DNA of 64,000 nucleotides from Zea mays (lineage: Eukaryota > Streptophyta > Magnoliopsida > Poales > Poaceae), in NCBI RefSeq assembly GCF_902167145.1, contig NC_050097.1:226071034-226135033 (forward strand). The letters are read 5' to 3'. Made by a program: the position numbers and the translations under genes. Positions 34,661-47,455 of the stretch are shown here, in pieces; the first letter of the stretch is position 1, and each line of letters starts with the position of its first letter. The notes under the pieces were generated by a model that saw nothing but the letters and a program-made list of their open reading frames with translations, made no database searches and had not been told where the DNA came from.

Positions 34661-35105
34661 GACGTTTTCAAGTTGTTCGTATACCTCGTTCCCACGCAAA
34701 ATTTGGTCATCAAGGAAGGGTCAGCCTTGCCTCGGCAAAGCCTGACCCTCCCTTGGGGGCTAAAAAGGGGGAACCCCCTCCACGGCAAAATTTTCAATCA
34801 AAAAAGGCTTATGCGTTCCCCCAGCTATGTCGGTAGCAGGACCCCAAGAAGCGAACGCGGGTGCATGTAAGTGGCAAGGTTGACTGAGTCGAGGGACTCC
34901 TACGCCTCTGGGTTACGGATACCTCACTCGTCACCTAGCACGAAAAATGACTCCTACTTGGGCAAGCCACCCTGCTACTGACGAGCGGAGCCGGACACGC
35001 AAAATGAAAAGGAAAAGGGGCACGACTTTATACTACAATAATAAAGTGTTCAAGCCTCAGCGGCCGCAAAAGACACACGTGCATTCAAAGGAAACTGCCC
35101 CGACA
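34661..35105 (+). other. Huck non-coding spacer between pol and the antisense gene
   Basis: No gene is visible. The stretch has AT-rich patches, the short repeated words cctcggcaaagcctgaccctcccttgggggct, and separates the convergent 3' ends of pol (34660) and the antisense gene (about 35106). It would hold the polyadenylation signals for the antisense transcript if one is made. Confidence 0.5.
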
Positions 35106-38100
35106 GAGTTAGGCGCCGCCCGGGGAAGGAGCCGCGCCTTCGGCTTCGTCCACACCCTCGGTAAAGTCCACCCCGGCTTCGGACGACGACGCAGGCGGGA
35201 GGATCTCTGCCTCGAAGGTGGTCGCCAGCACCGCGCTCGGGCCCGCGACGGCCGCGTCGAGCCTCTGGACTTCAGCCAGGGCAGCTTCATCTTCGTCAGG
35301 AAAACAATATCCCTCGCTGACCCGCTCCAGATCCACGACGTAGTAGGAAGCAAGCACGGCGAAGGCCCGCCTGACGCCGTGGTGTAGCGCTTCGCGGAGT
35401 CTGCCGCGCACGTGATCGCCCAAGGCCTGCAGGCGACTTTGAGGGGAGCTCCCTGAGGGGACATCACCGAAGCCAAAGACCCGGCAGAAGTCCGAGACGG
35501 CCTCGGACATGGCCGCATGGTTGGCCTCCCTCTGCTTGGCCGCCCCGACAAGCGCCCTGGTGGACTCATCAAGGGCGGACTCGAGCTCTGCGAACAGCCA
35601 GAACGCAAGGCCTCAAACACAAGCAGAGGAAACAAGCTGAAACGAAAACCGAAAATGGCCGGGACATACCTCCGGCTCGGGCACGCTGCTCCGAGGCTGC
35701 GGCCTGGGCTACGGCCAGGTCTGCTGCAAGGGCTCCAGCCCGGCTTTCGGCCTCGACAGCCCGGCCCCGAGATTGGTCTCGCTCATTGGCGACCTGGTCA
35801 AACTCCGACTGCCGTCGTTGCACCTCTGCGCATGCCGCTGCCGCCTCCGCACGTGCCGCTGCCGCCTCGGCTCTCAGATCGGCGCAGAGCAACCGAAGGT
35901 CCGCCACCTCGGCGCCCTGCTGAGAGAGACGCGCAGTAGCCCCGACGAGCGAGGTCCTCAGGTATCACAGCGAGCCCCAGATGTCGACCTCGTGGCGGAT
36001 GAACGACGACTTGGCGGCGCTCAGATCCGTCAGATCCTGAAGGAAGGAAGCGGGGCGTCACAAAAGACGCCTTGATCACAAAAAAAGGTATGCCTGAAAC
36101 CATTATCTGGAGGATTTTGGGGATGTCCATGCAGAAGACCTCCAGCGATGACCGGAGCGACCCCACCGTTGCTTCGGCACACTCACGGAGCTCGTCCCAA
36201 GACTGCTCCTCCCGCTCATCGTCAAGAACGAAGAAGGGATCCGAGGCCTCACGGGTCCGGAACCGGAGCAACTGGCGCCGCCCCTCGGAGCTCCACCGCG
36301 TAGGGACAAGGCTGCCGCTCGGCGGGACGGATCGCGTTTCCACGCCCCCCCTCCTCCGAGGCACCGAGCGCCGACGCCTCGGCCATCTCAGCGTCGGCAG
36401 CAACAGGTCGCTCCCCGACTGGGACGACAGCGGCTTCAGCAGCAACAGGTGCCAGCACCGGCGGCATGTCCGGTGGGCCCAAGGCCACGTCCGCGCCAGC
36501 TGCCTCCTCCAGCACGATGGCCGCCTCGGCAGAAGAGCCAGCCTCGGGAACTCGCTCCACGGCGACTGGTGCCGCCTGAGCCCCCCGCTGTGGAGCGCCT
36601 TGCGAGAAGGTCAGCTGAACAGCGAGGCCCGGCGTGGCACCGGCTACGGAAGCCGACGCCGTCTTAAGGGCCTTCCGGGGAGCCAGATCGGTCAGGCCAT
36701 GGCTTCGCTTGCTGAGGAGGAAAGAAATGTCGCGGTCGGGACATACGGATGAGAAGCCAGGACGAAGACGTTCCAAGATACTTACCCGCTCCGGGCCATG
36801 ATCAACCGTGCCTGAGGAGAGGTCTATCGGATCTCGACCCCCGAAGGCACCACCGAGGTCCGCCTCGCCGCCAACTTCGGAACCACCCTCGCCTTGGGCA
36901 CCTTGGACGCCCGGGAGACGGACTGCCCAGGCGCTGCCACAGCGACCTGAGGGTCGCTCTCCTGCGCTGCTAGCGTGGGCGACGGCTCTCGGGGAACAGA
37001 CGCCTCGGCCTGACTCCCCGGGGTCACCTCAACTTCCCCGACCGAGGGGTCAAGTACCCTCTCGGTCTGCCCCCGCTCTTCGGGCCGGGACCTCGGCGTC
37101 CCGACTCCGGGGACTGACGGCGCCAGCCCACTCGGGGGCTGGCTTGACGACTCCTGGCCTAGCCTCAAGCCCGGGCTGAAGCCGAGGCGGGCAGCCATGT
37201 CGTCATCCTCGTCATCATCTTCATCATCATCGTCGTCGTCAGGCGTTTCCGGCGACAGCTCCCTCGGGAGCCCCTCCCTCTCCTGCCGACGATGGAGCTT
37301 TTGCAAGGCGTATCGGGCCCGCATCCGCTCACGGGCCCGGGCCTTCTCTGCGTCCTTCTTTTTCTTCTTCTCCTCCGCGGCAACCCGTCGCGCTGCTCGG
37401 TCCACCGCATCCTCCGGGACCCGTGGCCGGGAAGGCTTGTGCCACCCTACCTCCTGGAGACGGATGGAAATCCCAACCGTGAGAACCAGGGGCAACCCGA
37501 TGCAAGGAGAAGGAAGGAGCGGACACTCACCAGGGTCACGCACCCTTGGTCGGGGCGCACCAAGGGTTGGGAGAAGGCGCTAGCGTCCGGTTTTCCCAAC
37601 GCGACGGCCGCCTGCCCGTGGAGAATGTCGATGGGAAGAGGATCCGAGGACATCCGCGAGCCCTCCAAGTCAGCCTCCGGCGTCATCTCCCAAAGCGGCA
37701 ACCGCCGCTCCGCCAAGGGAAGCACCCTCCGGCGGTGGATGGCGGCAATCACTCCCGTGGTGGTGAGTCCCCCTTTCTGCAGCACCTCCAGGGCCTTGAG
37801 AAGGGGCTCGAGGTTCTTCTGTCTGTCGTGCGGGGTCCCATGGCGCCAAGCATCGGCGGCGACGGTGACCACTCGCTGGGAAAACGGCGGGAGCATCTCG
37901 CCGTCGTTCCGGAGATAGAACCACCGGCGCTGCCACCCTTTATTCGAGGACGCAAGGATGGCGGGAATGTACAGCGACGCCCGCGACTGCCTCAGCTGGA
38001 GGATGCAGCCGCCGGCCCACACTACCGCGCGGACCCTTCTCTCCCCCGTCGGCGAAGCAAAAAGCTCCACGGAAAAAAGATGAGTCCACAAGTCCCAGTG

Positions 38101-38448
38101 GGGGGCGATCCCCAAATACCCTTCGCACACCGCTACGAAGATGGCGGCTTGCGAGATGGAGTTGGGGCTGAGGTTGTGCAACTCCACCCCATAGTTGTGT
38201 AGGATCACCCGCATAAAGCGGCTCACCGGCACACCAAATCCCCGCTCGTGGAAGGAGACGAAGCTCACGACGTACCCCGGCGGCGGGGACGGAGCGGCTC
38301 CGCTCGCAGGGGGAATCCACTCCGGCCGCCTCTCATCAGAGAGAGGGCGAAGTAAACCCTCAGCAACAAGATCCTCCAGATCACCCGCCGTGACCGTGGA
38401 GAAAGGCCATGGATCGTGCGGCGAGATGATGGTCACCCGGTCGGCCAT
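35106..38448 (-). pseudogene. Multi-exon antisense gene of the Huck-like element (Transposase_28 domain)
   Basis: The minus strand encodes a gene-like structure. Exon 1 (38448-37531, phase 0) starts MADRVTIISPHDPWPF and contains FVSFHERGFGVPVSRFMRV and HNYGVELHNLSPNSISQAAI, the Transposase_28 pattern. Further on comes YLRNDGEMLPPF, common in this family. A donor CTG|GTGAGT and acceptor CTCCAG| bound a 77-base intron. Exon 2 (37453-36786) is Lys/Arg and Asp/Glu rich. A second intron (|GTAAGT...CCTCAG|) leads to exon 3 from 36711. Further pieces encode an Ala/Glu coiled coil (LRAEAAAARAEAAAACAEVQ near 35840) and a last part ending at 35106. One in-frame TAG (36822) and frame changes near 36250 and 35970 are present. 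Function unknown; the structure suggests a spliced protein in intact relatives. Confidence 0.7.
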
Positions 38449-38582
38449 CACCGAGCGAAAGGGGTGGCGGCGAAAAGGACTGGGTAAGCGGCTTCCTTTT
38501 CTCTGGCTAAACCTCTCGGGTTGCGAAAACCTAAGGGGGAGGCGAGAAGCAGAGCAAAGAACCGTCGCCAGACCCTCCTCCG

Positions 38583-38595
38583 AGTATATAAAGAC
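38583..38595 (-). promoter_or_regulatory. TATA-like motif before the Huck antisense gene
   Basis: The palindromic TATATA core (minus strand TTTATATAC) stands about 140 bases upstream of the antisense ATG at 38448, a spacing similar to the other two antisense genes in the window. Confidence 0.45.
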
Positions 38596-38936
38596 CAAGG
38601 CGAGACCCGTTCAACGTTTCGCCCGGACCCGCCGCGGGATTCAAAAACCCAAAGCGAAACGGCCGTTCTTCGAACGGCTCGCGCATGCAACGGCCGCCCC
38701 GCGAACCGCACACCCCGTCGCATTAACTCCGCGACGGGAATGGCGGCGCCTCTGGCAGGGGAAGCGAGCGACGCTTCGCCTTCGCCATAATGACCGCGTC
38801 AAAAAAGGTACGCCACGTCATTCGATTTCGTATCCTTTTCCTTTTTCCTCTTTCTCTCTCTTACAACAGGGACCGGGAAAGGGGGATACCCCGAAAAGGA
38901 TCCTTCTCCATGAAGGAAACAGGCTCCGAGCCTCCC

Positions 38937-39150
38937 TACTGATCAGAGGTTCGAAGGCTGGCCCCTCGGAGGGGTTTAACAGCCGCCTCAGAGCGCGTGG
39001 GCTCCACACCCACTACTGGTCAGAGGTTCGAAGGCCGGCCCCTCGGAAGGGTTCAACGGCCGCCTCAGGCCACTCGGGCTCCGCGCCCACTACTGATCAG
39101 GGGTTCGAAGGCTGGCCCTCGAAGGGTTCACAGCCGCCTCAGACACAGAG
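38937..39150 (+). repeat. Three tandem copies of a ~75-bp unit in the Huck 3' spacer
   Basis: Units starting gatcagaggttcgaaggctggcc recur at about 38940, 39018 and 39096 and differ by a few substitutions and small gaps. They lie in the GC-rich non-coding stretch (38449-39876) between the antisense promoter and the 3' LTR. I see no gene in that stretch. Confidence 0.82.
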
Positions 39151-39876
39151 CGAGGGATGACCATGGGTACGTTCGATACATAACCAAGGCTCGGGCTGCG
39201 CTCCCGAGGTACCCTAGGACATTTCCGAGACCAGCGGGAACGATCTTGTAACGGAATCCCATCAGAGGGAGGCATCGAGCCCTCGGACCCCGTCGACAGG
39301 GGACCGGGTCCGGCAGATCACCCGCAGGTACTTTTGGGCGTGCCTCTGGGCCTCTAGCCGACCCCTAACAAATGGGGCACGGACGTCCGCTCGGATTACC
39401 CGCCAGCAGCTCACCGGAGACACCATGTTTGGCGCCCTCTGAGGGCAACATGGCGCTTTCCCCCCCTCCTCCTTGCGGAAAGGCGACGCAGGGGCGTATG
39501 TAAAAAAGTCGAGTTTGTCCCTGACCGTCCTCTTGCCCTGTGCAGAGGCTCGGGGGCTGCTCTCGCAAACCCGGCTCCAGCCAAACCGTTGACAGCGTCA
39601 ACATACCAGCCCGAGAACTTGGGACCCGACCGTGCACCCGGGCTACGGCTAGCTCGCATGAGGGAACGACCAGACCAGCCGAAGCATTGCGCGAGGCATT
39701 AAGACCTCGGAAGAGTCAAACCACTCCTCCGAGGCCTCGGGGGCTACACCCGGCGGGTGCGCTCGCGCGCACCCACCGGAACAAAACGCAACCGAGAAAG
39801 GCTGGTCCCCTTGCAAAAAAGTGCGACAAAAGCCTCCAAGCGAGTGTTAACACTCCCTTCGAGGCTCGGGGGCTAC

Positions 39877-41666
39877 TGTCGGGGACCATAATTAGGGGTA
39901 CCCTCAAGACTCCTAATTCTCAGCTGGTAACCCCCATCAGCACAAAGCTGCAAAGGCCTGATGGGTGCGATTAAGTCAGGGATCGGTCCATTCGAGGGAC
40001 TCGATCACACCTCGCCCGAGCCTAGCCTCGGGCAATGGCAGCCGACCCTGGAGGATCTCCGTCTCGCCCGAGGCCCCCCTCCAGCGACGAACATACTTCC
40101 GGCTCGCCCGAGGCCCTGTCTTCGCCAAGAAGCAACCCTGACCAAATCGCCGCGCCAATCGACCAAATTGCAGGAGCATTTAATGCAAAGGTGGCCTGAC
40201 ACCTTTATCCTGACGCGCGCCCTTCAGTCGACAGAGCCGAAGTGACCCCAGTCACTTCGCCGCTCCACTGACCGGCCTAACAGAAGGACAGCGCCGCCTG
40301 TGCCGCTCCGACTGTTGTGCCACTCGACAGAGTGAGGCTGACAGGCAGTCAGGCCCGGCCTCAGGCACCATAGGAAACTCCGCTTCGCCCGACCCAGGGC
40401 TCGGACTCGGGCTAAGCCCCGGAAGACGGCGAACTCCGCTCCGCCCGACCCAGGGCTCGGACTCGGGCTAAGCCCCGGAAGACGGCGAACTCCGCTCCGC
40501 CCGACCCAGGGCTCGGACTCGGGCTAAGCCCCGGAAGACGGCGAACTCCGCTCCGCCCGACCCAGGGCTCGGACTCGGGCTAAGCCCCGGAAGACGGCAA
40601 ACTCCACTCCACCCGACCCAGGGCTCGGACTCGGGCTAAGCCCCGGAAGACGGCGAACTCCACTCCGCCCGACCCAGGGCTCGGACTCGGGCTCAGCCCC
40701 TGAAGACGGCGAACTCCGCTCCGCCCGACCCAGGGCTCGGACTCGGGCTCAGCCCCTGAAGACGGCGAACTCCGCTCCGCCCGACCTAGGGCTCGGACTC
40801 GGGCTCAGCCCCTGAAGACAACGAACTCCGCTTCGCCCGACCCCAGGGCTCGGACTCAGCCCTGGCCTCAGCCGACGGTCTCCGCCTCGCCCGACCCAGG
40901 GGCTCGGACTCGACCTCGGCCTCGGAAGACAGACTCGACCTCGACCTCGGAGGAGCCTCCACATCGCCCAACCTAGGGCGCGGACCGACCACGTCAACGG
41001 GAGGCGCCATCATTACCCTACCCCCAAGCTGACTCAAGCTACGGGGAACAAGACCGGCGTCCCATCTGGCTCGCTCCGCCAGATATGCAATGATGGCGCC
41101 CCGCACGCTCTGTGACGACGGCGGCTCTCAGCCCCCTTACGGAAGCAAGAGGACGTCAGCAAGGACTCGACAGCTCCGACAGTTGTCCTTCCGCCAGGCT
41201 CCAGCACTCCTCCGACGGCCACGACACCACACGAACCGGGTGCCAAAACCTCTCCGGCTGCCACGATGGCATGTACTTAGGGCGCTAGCTCTCCTCCGCT
41301 AGACACGTTAGCACTCTGCTACACCCCCATTGTACACCTGGATCCTCTCCTTACGCCTATAAAAGGAAGGACCAGGGCCCTCTTACAGAGGGTTGGCCGC
41401 GCGGGGAAGAGGACGGGACAGGCACTCGCGTGAGGCCGCTCGCTCCCTCTCCCGCGTGGACGCTTGTAACCCCCTACTACAAGCGCACCCGACCTGGGAG
41501 CGGGACAAAAACACGAAGGCCATGGGATTTCCACCTCCCTCTCTCGCCTCCGGCTGCCCTTTCTTCCCCCCTTCGCGCTCCGTCTCGCGCCGACCCATCT
41601 GGGCTGGGGCACGCGGCGACATTTCACTCGTCGGCCCAGGGACCCCCCAGTCTCGAAACACCGACA
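39877..41666 (+). repeat. 3' LTR of the Huck-like element
   Basis: The LTR is 1790 bp, nearly the same length as the 5' LTR, preceded by the polypurine tract gaggctcgggggctac. It carries the same 56-bp array (40375-40825) and TATA box (near 41357). It ends ...CACCGACA at the duplication atatt. Confidence 0.94.
40375..40825 (+). repeat. 56-bp tandem array in the Huck 3' LTR (8 units)
   Basis: It has the same unit, order and number of copies as 27416-27868, with independent point differences. Both arrays switch from the 'ctaagccc' to the 'ctcagccc' sub-type, at unit 6. Confidence 0.9.
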
Positions 41667-41688
41667 ATATTATTGCGATCTAAGCTAC

Positions 41689-42955
41689 TGTCGGGGACCA
41701 TAATTAGGGGTACCCCAAGACTCCTAAACTCGGTTGGTAATCACCATCAGCACAAGCTGTAGAGCCTGATGTACGCGATTCAAGTCAAGGCCTCGTCCAC
41801 TCAAAGGACGCGATCTCGCCTCGCGCGAACCTAGCCTCGGGCAGGAACAGAAGACCCAAGAGGATTCACGCTTCGCCCGAGGGCCCCCTCAAGCGACGGA
41901 CGCACCCTCGACTCGCCCGAGGCCCGGCTCGCACAGGCTCCACAGTGAAGCAACCTTAGCTAGATCGCCTCGCCAACCGACCGTATCGCAGGAGCATTCA
42001 ATGCAAGGATCGCCTGGCACCTTATCCTGACACACGTTCCTCAGTCGACAGGGCCGAAGTGACCGCAGTCACTTCGCTCCCCCCACTGACTGACCTGACA
42101 GGAAAACAGCGCTGCCTGCCCCGCTCCGACTGCTGTGCCACCCGCCAGGGTGAGGCTGACAACAACTAAGTCCGGCCTCAGGCGCAACAGGAAGCTCCGC
42201 CTCGCCCGACCCCAGGGCTCGGCCTCGACCTCGACCTCGGAAGACGGTCTCCGCCTCGCCCGACCCCAGGGCTCGGCCTCAACCTCGACCTCGGAGGAGT
42301 CACCGCCTCGCCCGACCTTGGGCTCGTACCGACCACGCCACAGGGGGGACCATCATTACCCTACCCCTAGCTAGCTCAGGCTACGGGGAACAAGACCGGC
42401 GTCCCATCTGGCTCGCCCCGGTAAACAGGTAATGATGGCTCCCCGCGTGCTCCCATGACGACGGTGGTTCTCAGCCTCCTACGGAAGCAAGGAGATGTCA
42501 GCAAGGTCCTGCAGCCCCGACAGCTATGCTTCTACAGGACTCAAGCGCTCCTTCGATGGCCACGACATCACATGAACAGGGCACTAGCTCCTCTCCGACA
42601 GCCACGTCGGCATGTACATAGGGCTCTGGCTCCCCTCTATCGGACACGTTAGCACATTGCTACACCCCCCATTGTACACCTGGATCCTCTCCTTACGCTA
42701 TAAAAGGAAGGTCTAGGGCCCTCGTACGAGAGGGTGGCCGCGCGGGAGTATGGGCTGACGAGCGGGCTCTCTCCCTCCCTCGCGAACGCTTGTAACCCCC
42801 TACTGCAAGCGCATCCGCCCTGGGCGCAGGATAACACGAGCCGCGGTTCTCTTTTCCCCCCTTGTGTTCCATCTCGCGCCGACCCATCTGGGCTGGGACA
42901 CGCAGCGACAATTTACTCGTCGGTCCAGGGACCCCCCGGGGTCGAAACGCCGACA
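41689..42955 (+). mobile_element. Solo LTR of a Huck-related element
   Basis: The 1267-bp sequence starts TGTCGGGGACCATAATTAGG and ends ...GAAACGCCGACA. It is clearly related to the Huck LTR but diverged, with only a remnant of the 56-bp array. It is flanked by aagct at 41682-41686 and 42956-42960. Two extra bases, ac, lie between the left duplication and the LTR start. No internal region is present. A TATA box (CTATAAAAGGAAGG) is near 42700. Confidence 0.88.
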
Positions 42956-42997
42956 AAGCTCGTTATGAAATAACGAACTCATCCCACAAGGGGCTAC

Positions 42998-43654
42998 TGT
43001 TGGGGGCCAATGATGCCGAAGGTCCTTTGACTAGTTATGTCACATGATCACCCTAAGGGTGCAAGGAAAAGTTATGTCGAAGATCACTCGCTTAACCTTT
43101 TTACTTTGGCACAAACTGGTGTATTTCAGGAATCTCTACTGATGGACGAAGTGAATTTTCAGACATGAAGGCGTGCAGAGAATCTTCACACATATGTGCG
43201 AGTGGAAGAATGTTAGCCAAAACTAATAGCTTCGGTGACAGCAGAAAGGCTTCAGCTGCGAACCAAAGGAGAATGAGACGAAGGCTCAAACCCTCGCAGC
43301 CGAAGTTGAAGAAAATACGCTACTGCCCTAATGGCATTTGTAAACAACGAAGGGCACAATTTTAATCAAGTATTAAGTCGGTTCGTCTTCTTTATAAATA
43401 GATGAACAGTACCCCCACATAAAGTACCTTTAGCCAGGTGCTACAGCTTCGCATAGCTCAGCCTCCGAAACGCATTTGTGCTATCTTGCATCAAGAAACC
43501 AAAGGTATGATTGTAAACTTGTTTTGTATGAGAAGAGAAATAAAATGCTAAGGCACATGAGATGAGCTTGCATATCCTACTTCGTCACGCTTTGTGTATT
43601 GCATTCGATTACACTCTACCTTCGTGCTCGAGCTATTATCTCGAAGACATAACA
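42998..43654 (+). repeat. 3' LTR of the Tat-type element
   Basis: The 657-bp LTR starts TGTTGGGGGCCAATGATGCC, just after the purine-rich cacaaggggctac, and ends ...GACATAACA. A TATA box (TTTATAAATAGATG) lies near 43392. No 5' partner is in the window, so the boundaries rest on the TG...CA ends, the preceding PPT and the family-like start. Confidence 0.7.
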
Positions 43655-44052
43655 CTTCAAAGACAAAGGTTTTTAATTTTTGTCATTATGTTGCCTAGTT
43701 TTTTTATTATATACAACAATTAAAAACAAGTGACCAATATTGCCCTTCTAGATCTATATGTTGTGAGGGAGGACAAGGACGACGTGGATTTGAACATCAC
43801 TAGAAAAGCACGCCATCGTTGCATGGAAGAGGATTAATTGCATATAGTGGAGGAGAAGACCACTATGTGCAATCCTCCTTTTTTGCGTATGTTTTGGTTG
43901 TGTGCTCTAACTGTATTCTCTCAAAAAAAATCAAGCCACTATTTTCTGAGTATAAAACATTTCACGATTAATTCTTGTCTCTGGAAACACTCCTTTGGAG
44001 AATTAAGAAGTAAAATTCAGGAGCTCTATTAGATTGACCACAAAGTAACTTA
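43655..44052 (+). other. Spacer without a clear gene
   Basis: AT-rich sequence. One short frame (43730-43835) reads acidic and basic residues to a TAA (LYVVREDKDDVDLNITRKAR), perhaps a terminal exon fragment of a transposon gene. I cannot name it. Confidence 0.35.
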
Positions 44053-44170
44053 GGCTACGTTTGTTTCCTCCTATACGTTGAATTATACTAGAGGGGTAAA
44101 ATATCACTTTAAAATCACAAATAAGTTAAAATAAGCTAGCATTCACAAATAATCCAACTCAAACGCACCC
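44053..44170 (+). mobile_element. Tourist-like MITE (118 bp)
   Basis: Imperfect terminal inverted repeats GGCTACGTTTGTTTC / GGGTGCGTTTGAGTTGG are flanked by TTA at 44050-44052 and 44171-44173. Size and TSD fit a Tourist-type PIF/Harbinger MITE. It sits about 230 bases beyond the 3' end of the CP26 coding sequence. Confidence 0.78.
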
Positions 44171-44403
44171 TTAATGTGCACGAACTAATTAGCTTTCAAA
44201 AACTTAGCATATCTCAGGCGCAATCTGAAGCAGCAGTCATATCAGAGATCAGAATGAGAAGGTTTCTTCCCCCTCTCGATAATGTACACGCATGGGCATG
44301 GCACGTTCTTCACTTCAGACCCTCACACACAGCTCTTTCCCCGGTAAAATCAAGGACGGCAGCAGCGCATGACTTGGCATCGCTGCCGGCTTGTGGCGCG
44401 TCC

Positions 44404-46142
<1,739 letters not shown>

Positions 46143-46450
46143 CGCCGGAGACCCACAATTCAGAGAGACTTGCCGCGGGAGGGGATGGCTGATGGGGGCT
46201 TGTGGAGGAAAAGGCGAGCTAGTTTAAATGGATGAAAATGAGGATCGGAGGATGCTGTGGGCCTAGCAGAGATTTGGCCATCGGAGCTGCCATTGGATGG
46301 GTGCCCATCAGGGCTATCTGTTGCCTGGAGGCGATTGGGCAGGCTGTGCTGACTTGGCAGATGAGGGTGCTGATGTGGCAGCTTGAGGGGCCTCTTGTGC
46401 ACTTGTTGGTTAGTTAGCGCCAAATGGCCCAAACAAGATAGACAAAGACC
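46143..46450 (-). promoter_or_regulatory. CP26 5' leader and proximal promoter
   Basis: Upstream of the ATG the minus strand shows a TATA-like CATTTAAACT (46221-46230, about 80 bases before the ATG). A CCAAT box (CATCCAATGG near 46290) and a GATAGCC element (near 46310), of the kind common in light-regulated promoters, lie further upstream. Motif matches alone do not prove function. Confidence 0.45.
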
Positions 46451-46809
46451 TAGGGGAACCAACCAGAGTGAGTGAGAGAGAGCGCCGAGACAACAAGTGC
46501 TGGCCACACACTGATACCAGAAGGGTGAAGAACACACGCACAAGCACGAAACAAAGTTCATCTGAAGCTCAGAGCATCAATTTTCTCTAATTTAACAAGT
46601 GATGAGCAATCCACAATATACTGGAATGTAACTAATAAATATGGACCAGAAACCATGTGTGTTGTGTCAGTATCCTACCTAACTACGCTCATAATTAATA
46701 GAATGTCATGAGATCAACAGGCTGCATTCTAGGACTAAGTCCTACCGCCTGTTCAAGCTGATTAATAGAGACGACAATGCAGTGGTGCCACTCAACGCTA
46801 TTTTTCGAT

Positions 46810-46882
46810 TCATTTTGACGTTGCAGCCACAAGCTTCTTGGTGTTTATAACCAGCTCTTCAAATATTGCATCGACAGTGTCC
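46810..46882 (-). pseudogene. Orphan terminal exon-like segment
   Basis: On the minus strand a pyrimidine-rich tract and CAG acceptor (TCTCTTTTCCAG) are followed by 24 codons, DTVDAIFEELVINTKKLV... to a TGA. It looks like the last exon of a gene lying to the right. I find no matching upstream exon before the CP26-unrelated MITEs and solo LTR at 47017-49042. It may be a remnant of a gene disrupted or moved by those insertions, or chance. I do not recognise the protein. Confidence 0.35.
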
Positions 46883-47016
46883 CTGGAAAAGAGAGGTGGG
46901 AGAAACGATGATTAACATCATACACCATAGGAATGTTCTTTTATTAGAAAATTGCTGAAGTTTTGTCCAAGACATGACTCATCCTTGAAAAGGCAATAAG
47001 ATGGAAGAACAAATAA

Positions 47017-47297
47017 CGCCCGTTTGGTTTGTGGTGACAACTTTAGTCTTTTTTAATCTCTAAGGAAGCAAACGTAGTGATTAAAGTGGTGTGACCAAAC
47101 TTAAATTCTTTAGTCACTAAGTAGGGACTAAAGTAGGATTTTTACCTCATTTACCCTCTCTTCTTTCTTAGTGCAGCATGCATCCATAATTAATAGGAAT
47201 AATGCAGTCATTATTCGCACCAATTAATGCTTTTAGTCATGTTTAATCACTGCAACCAAACGGAGTACTTTAGTGACTAAAGGAACCAATCGGGGCC
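47017..47297 (+). mobile_element. Tourist-like MITE (281 bp)
   Basis: Terminal inverted repeats CGCCCGTTTGGTTTGTGG / GGCCCCGATTGGTTCC and repeated TTTAGTCAC/GTGACTAAA subterminal motifs are flanked by TAA at 47014-47016 and 47298-47300. Confidence 0.78.
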
Positions 47298-47325
47298 TAA
47301 ATCTCATGCTATTTATTCCCTCCGT

Positions 47326-47455
47326 CCCAAAATATAATTCTTTCTAACCCCTTTTTCAATCCACATTCATTCGAATGATATTGAAAATAGACATAGATAC
47401 AAACTACATTGATAGATTAATTAATGAATGCATGTTAAGTCTAAAAAACTCCGCC
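47326..47455 (+). mobile_element. Stowaway-like MITE fragment
   Basis: The segment starts TTCCCTCCGTCCCAAAATATA, the near-invariant end of grass Stowaway (Tc1/mariner) MITEs. The opposite end with the inverted CGGAGGGAG is not found, so it is truncated. 47456-47808 holds nothing I can name. Confidence 0.55.

Larger units (their letters stand above)
26914..41666 (+). mobile_element. Huck-like Ty3/gypsy retrotransposon, complete ends, coding region defective
   Basis: LTRs at 26914-28705 and 39877-41666 start TGTCGGGGACCATAATTAGG and end ACGTCGACA / ACACCGACA. The 5-bp duplication atatt stands at 26909-26913 and 41667-41671. The internal order is gag, protease, RT, RNase H, a second (archaeal-type) RNase H and integrase on the plus strand. 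A multi-exon antisense gene and a non-coding 3' stretch follow. The LTR start is the one I know from maize Huck, so the family name is given on recall. The element is inactive on its own: gag-pol has about nine stops, frameshifts and an integrase deletion. Confidence 0.9.
26002..43654 (+). mobile_element. Tat-type Ty3/gypsy element, 5'-truncated, split by Huck and a Huck-related solo LTR
   Basis: What remains is a non-coding and antisense-gene region (26002-26913), a few bases between later insertions (41672-41686), a polypurine-like end (cacaaggggctac, to 42997) and a 3' LTR at 42998-43654. The antisense ORF with a Transposase_28-like pattern and the PPT-LTR junction mark it as the 3' end of a Tat-type element. 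The left limit is uncertain: no 5' LTR, gag or pol is visible to the left. It is older than Huck (TSD atatt) and than the solo LTR (TSD aagct), both of which lie inside it. Confidence 0.65.

Noticed and set aside
36824..37543. Long Asp/Lys-rich reading frame as a host nuclear protein gene
   Set aside because: It joins in phase to the upstream Transposase_28 exon through a clear intron and lies inside Huck, so it is part of the element's antisense gene.
42998..43654. LTR at 42998-43654 as partner of the 477-bp LTRs at 9459/13798
   Set aside because: Both start TGTTGGGG but diverge at once and differ in length; they are at most distant relatives.
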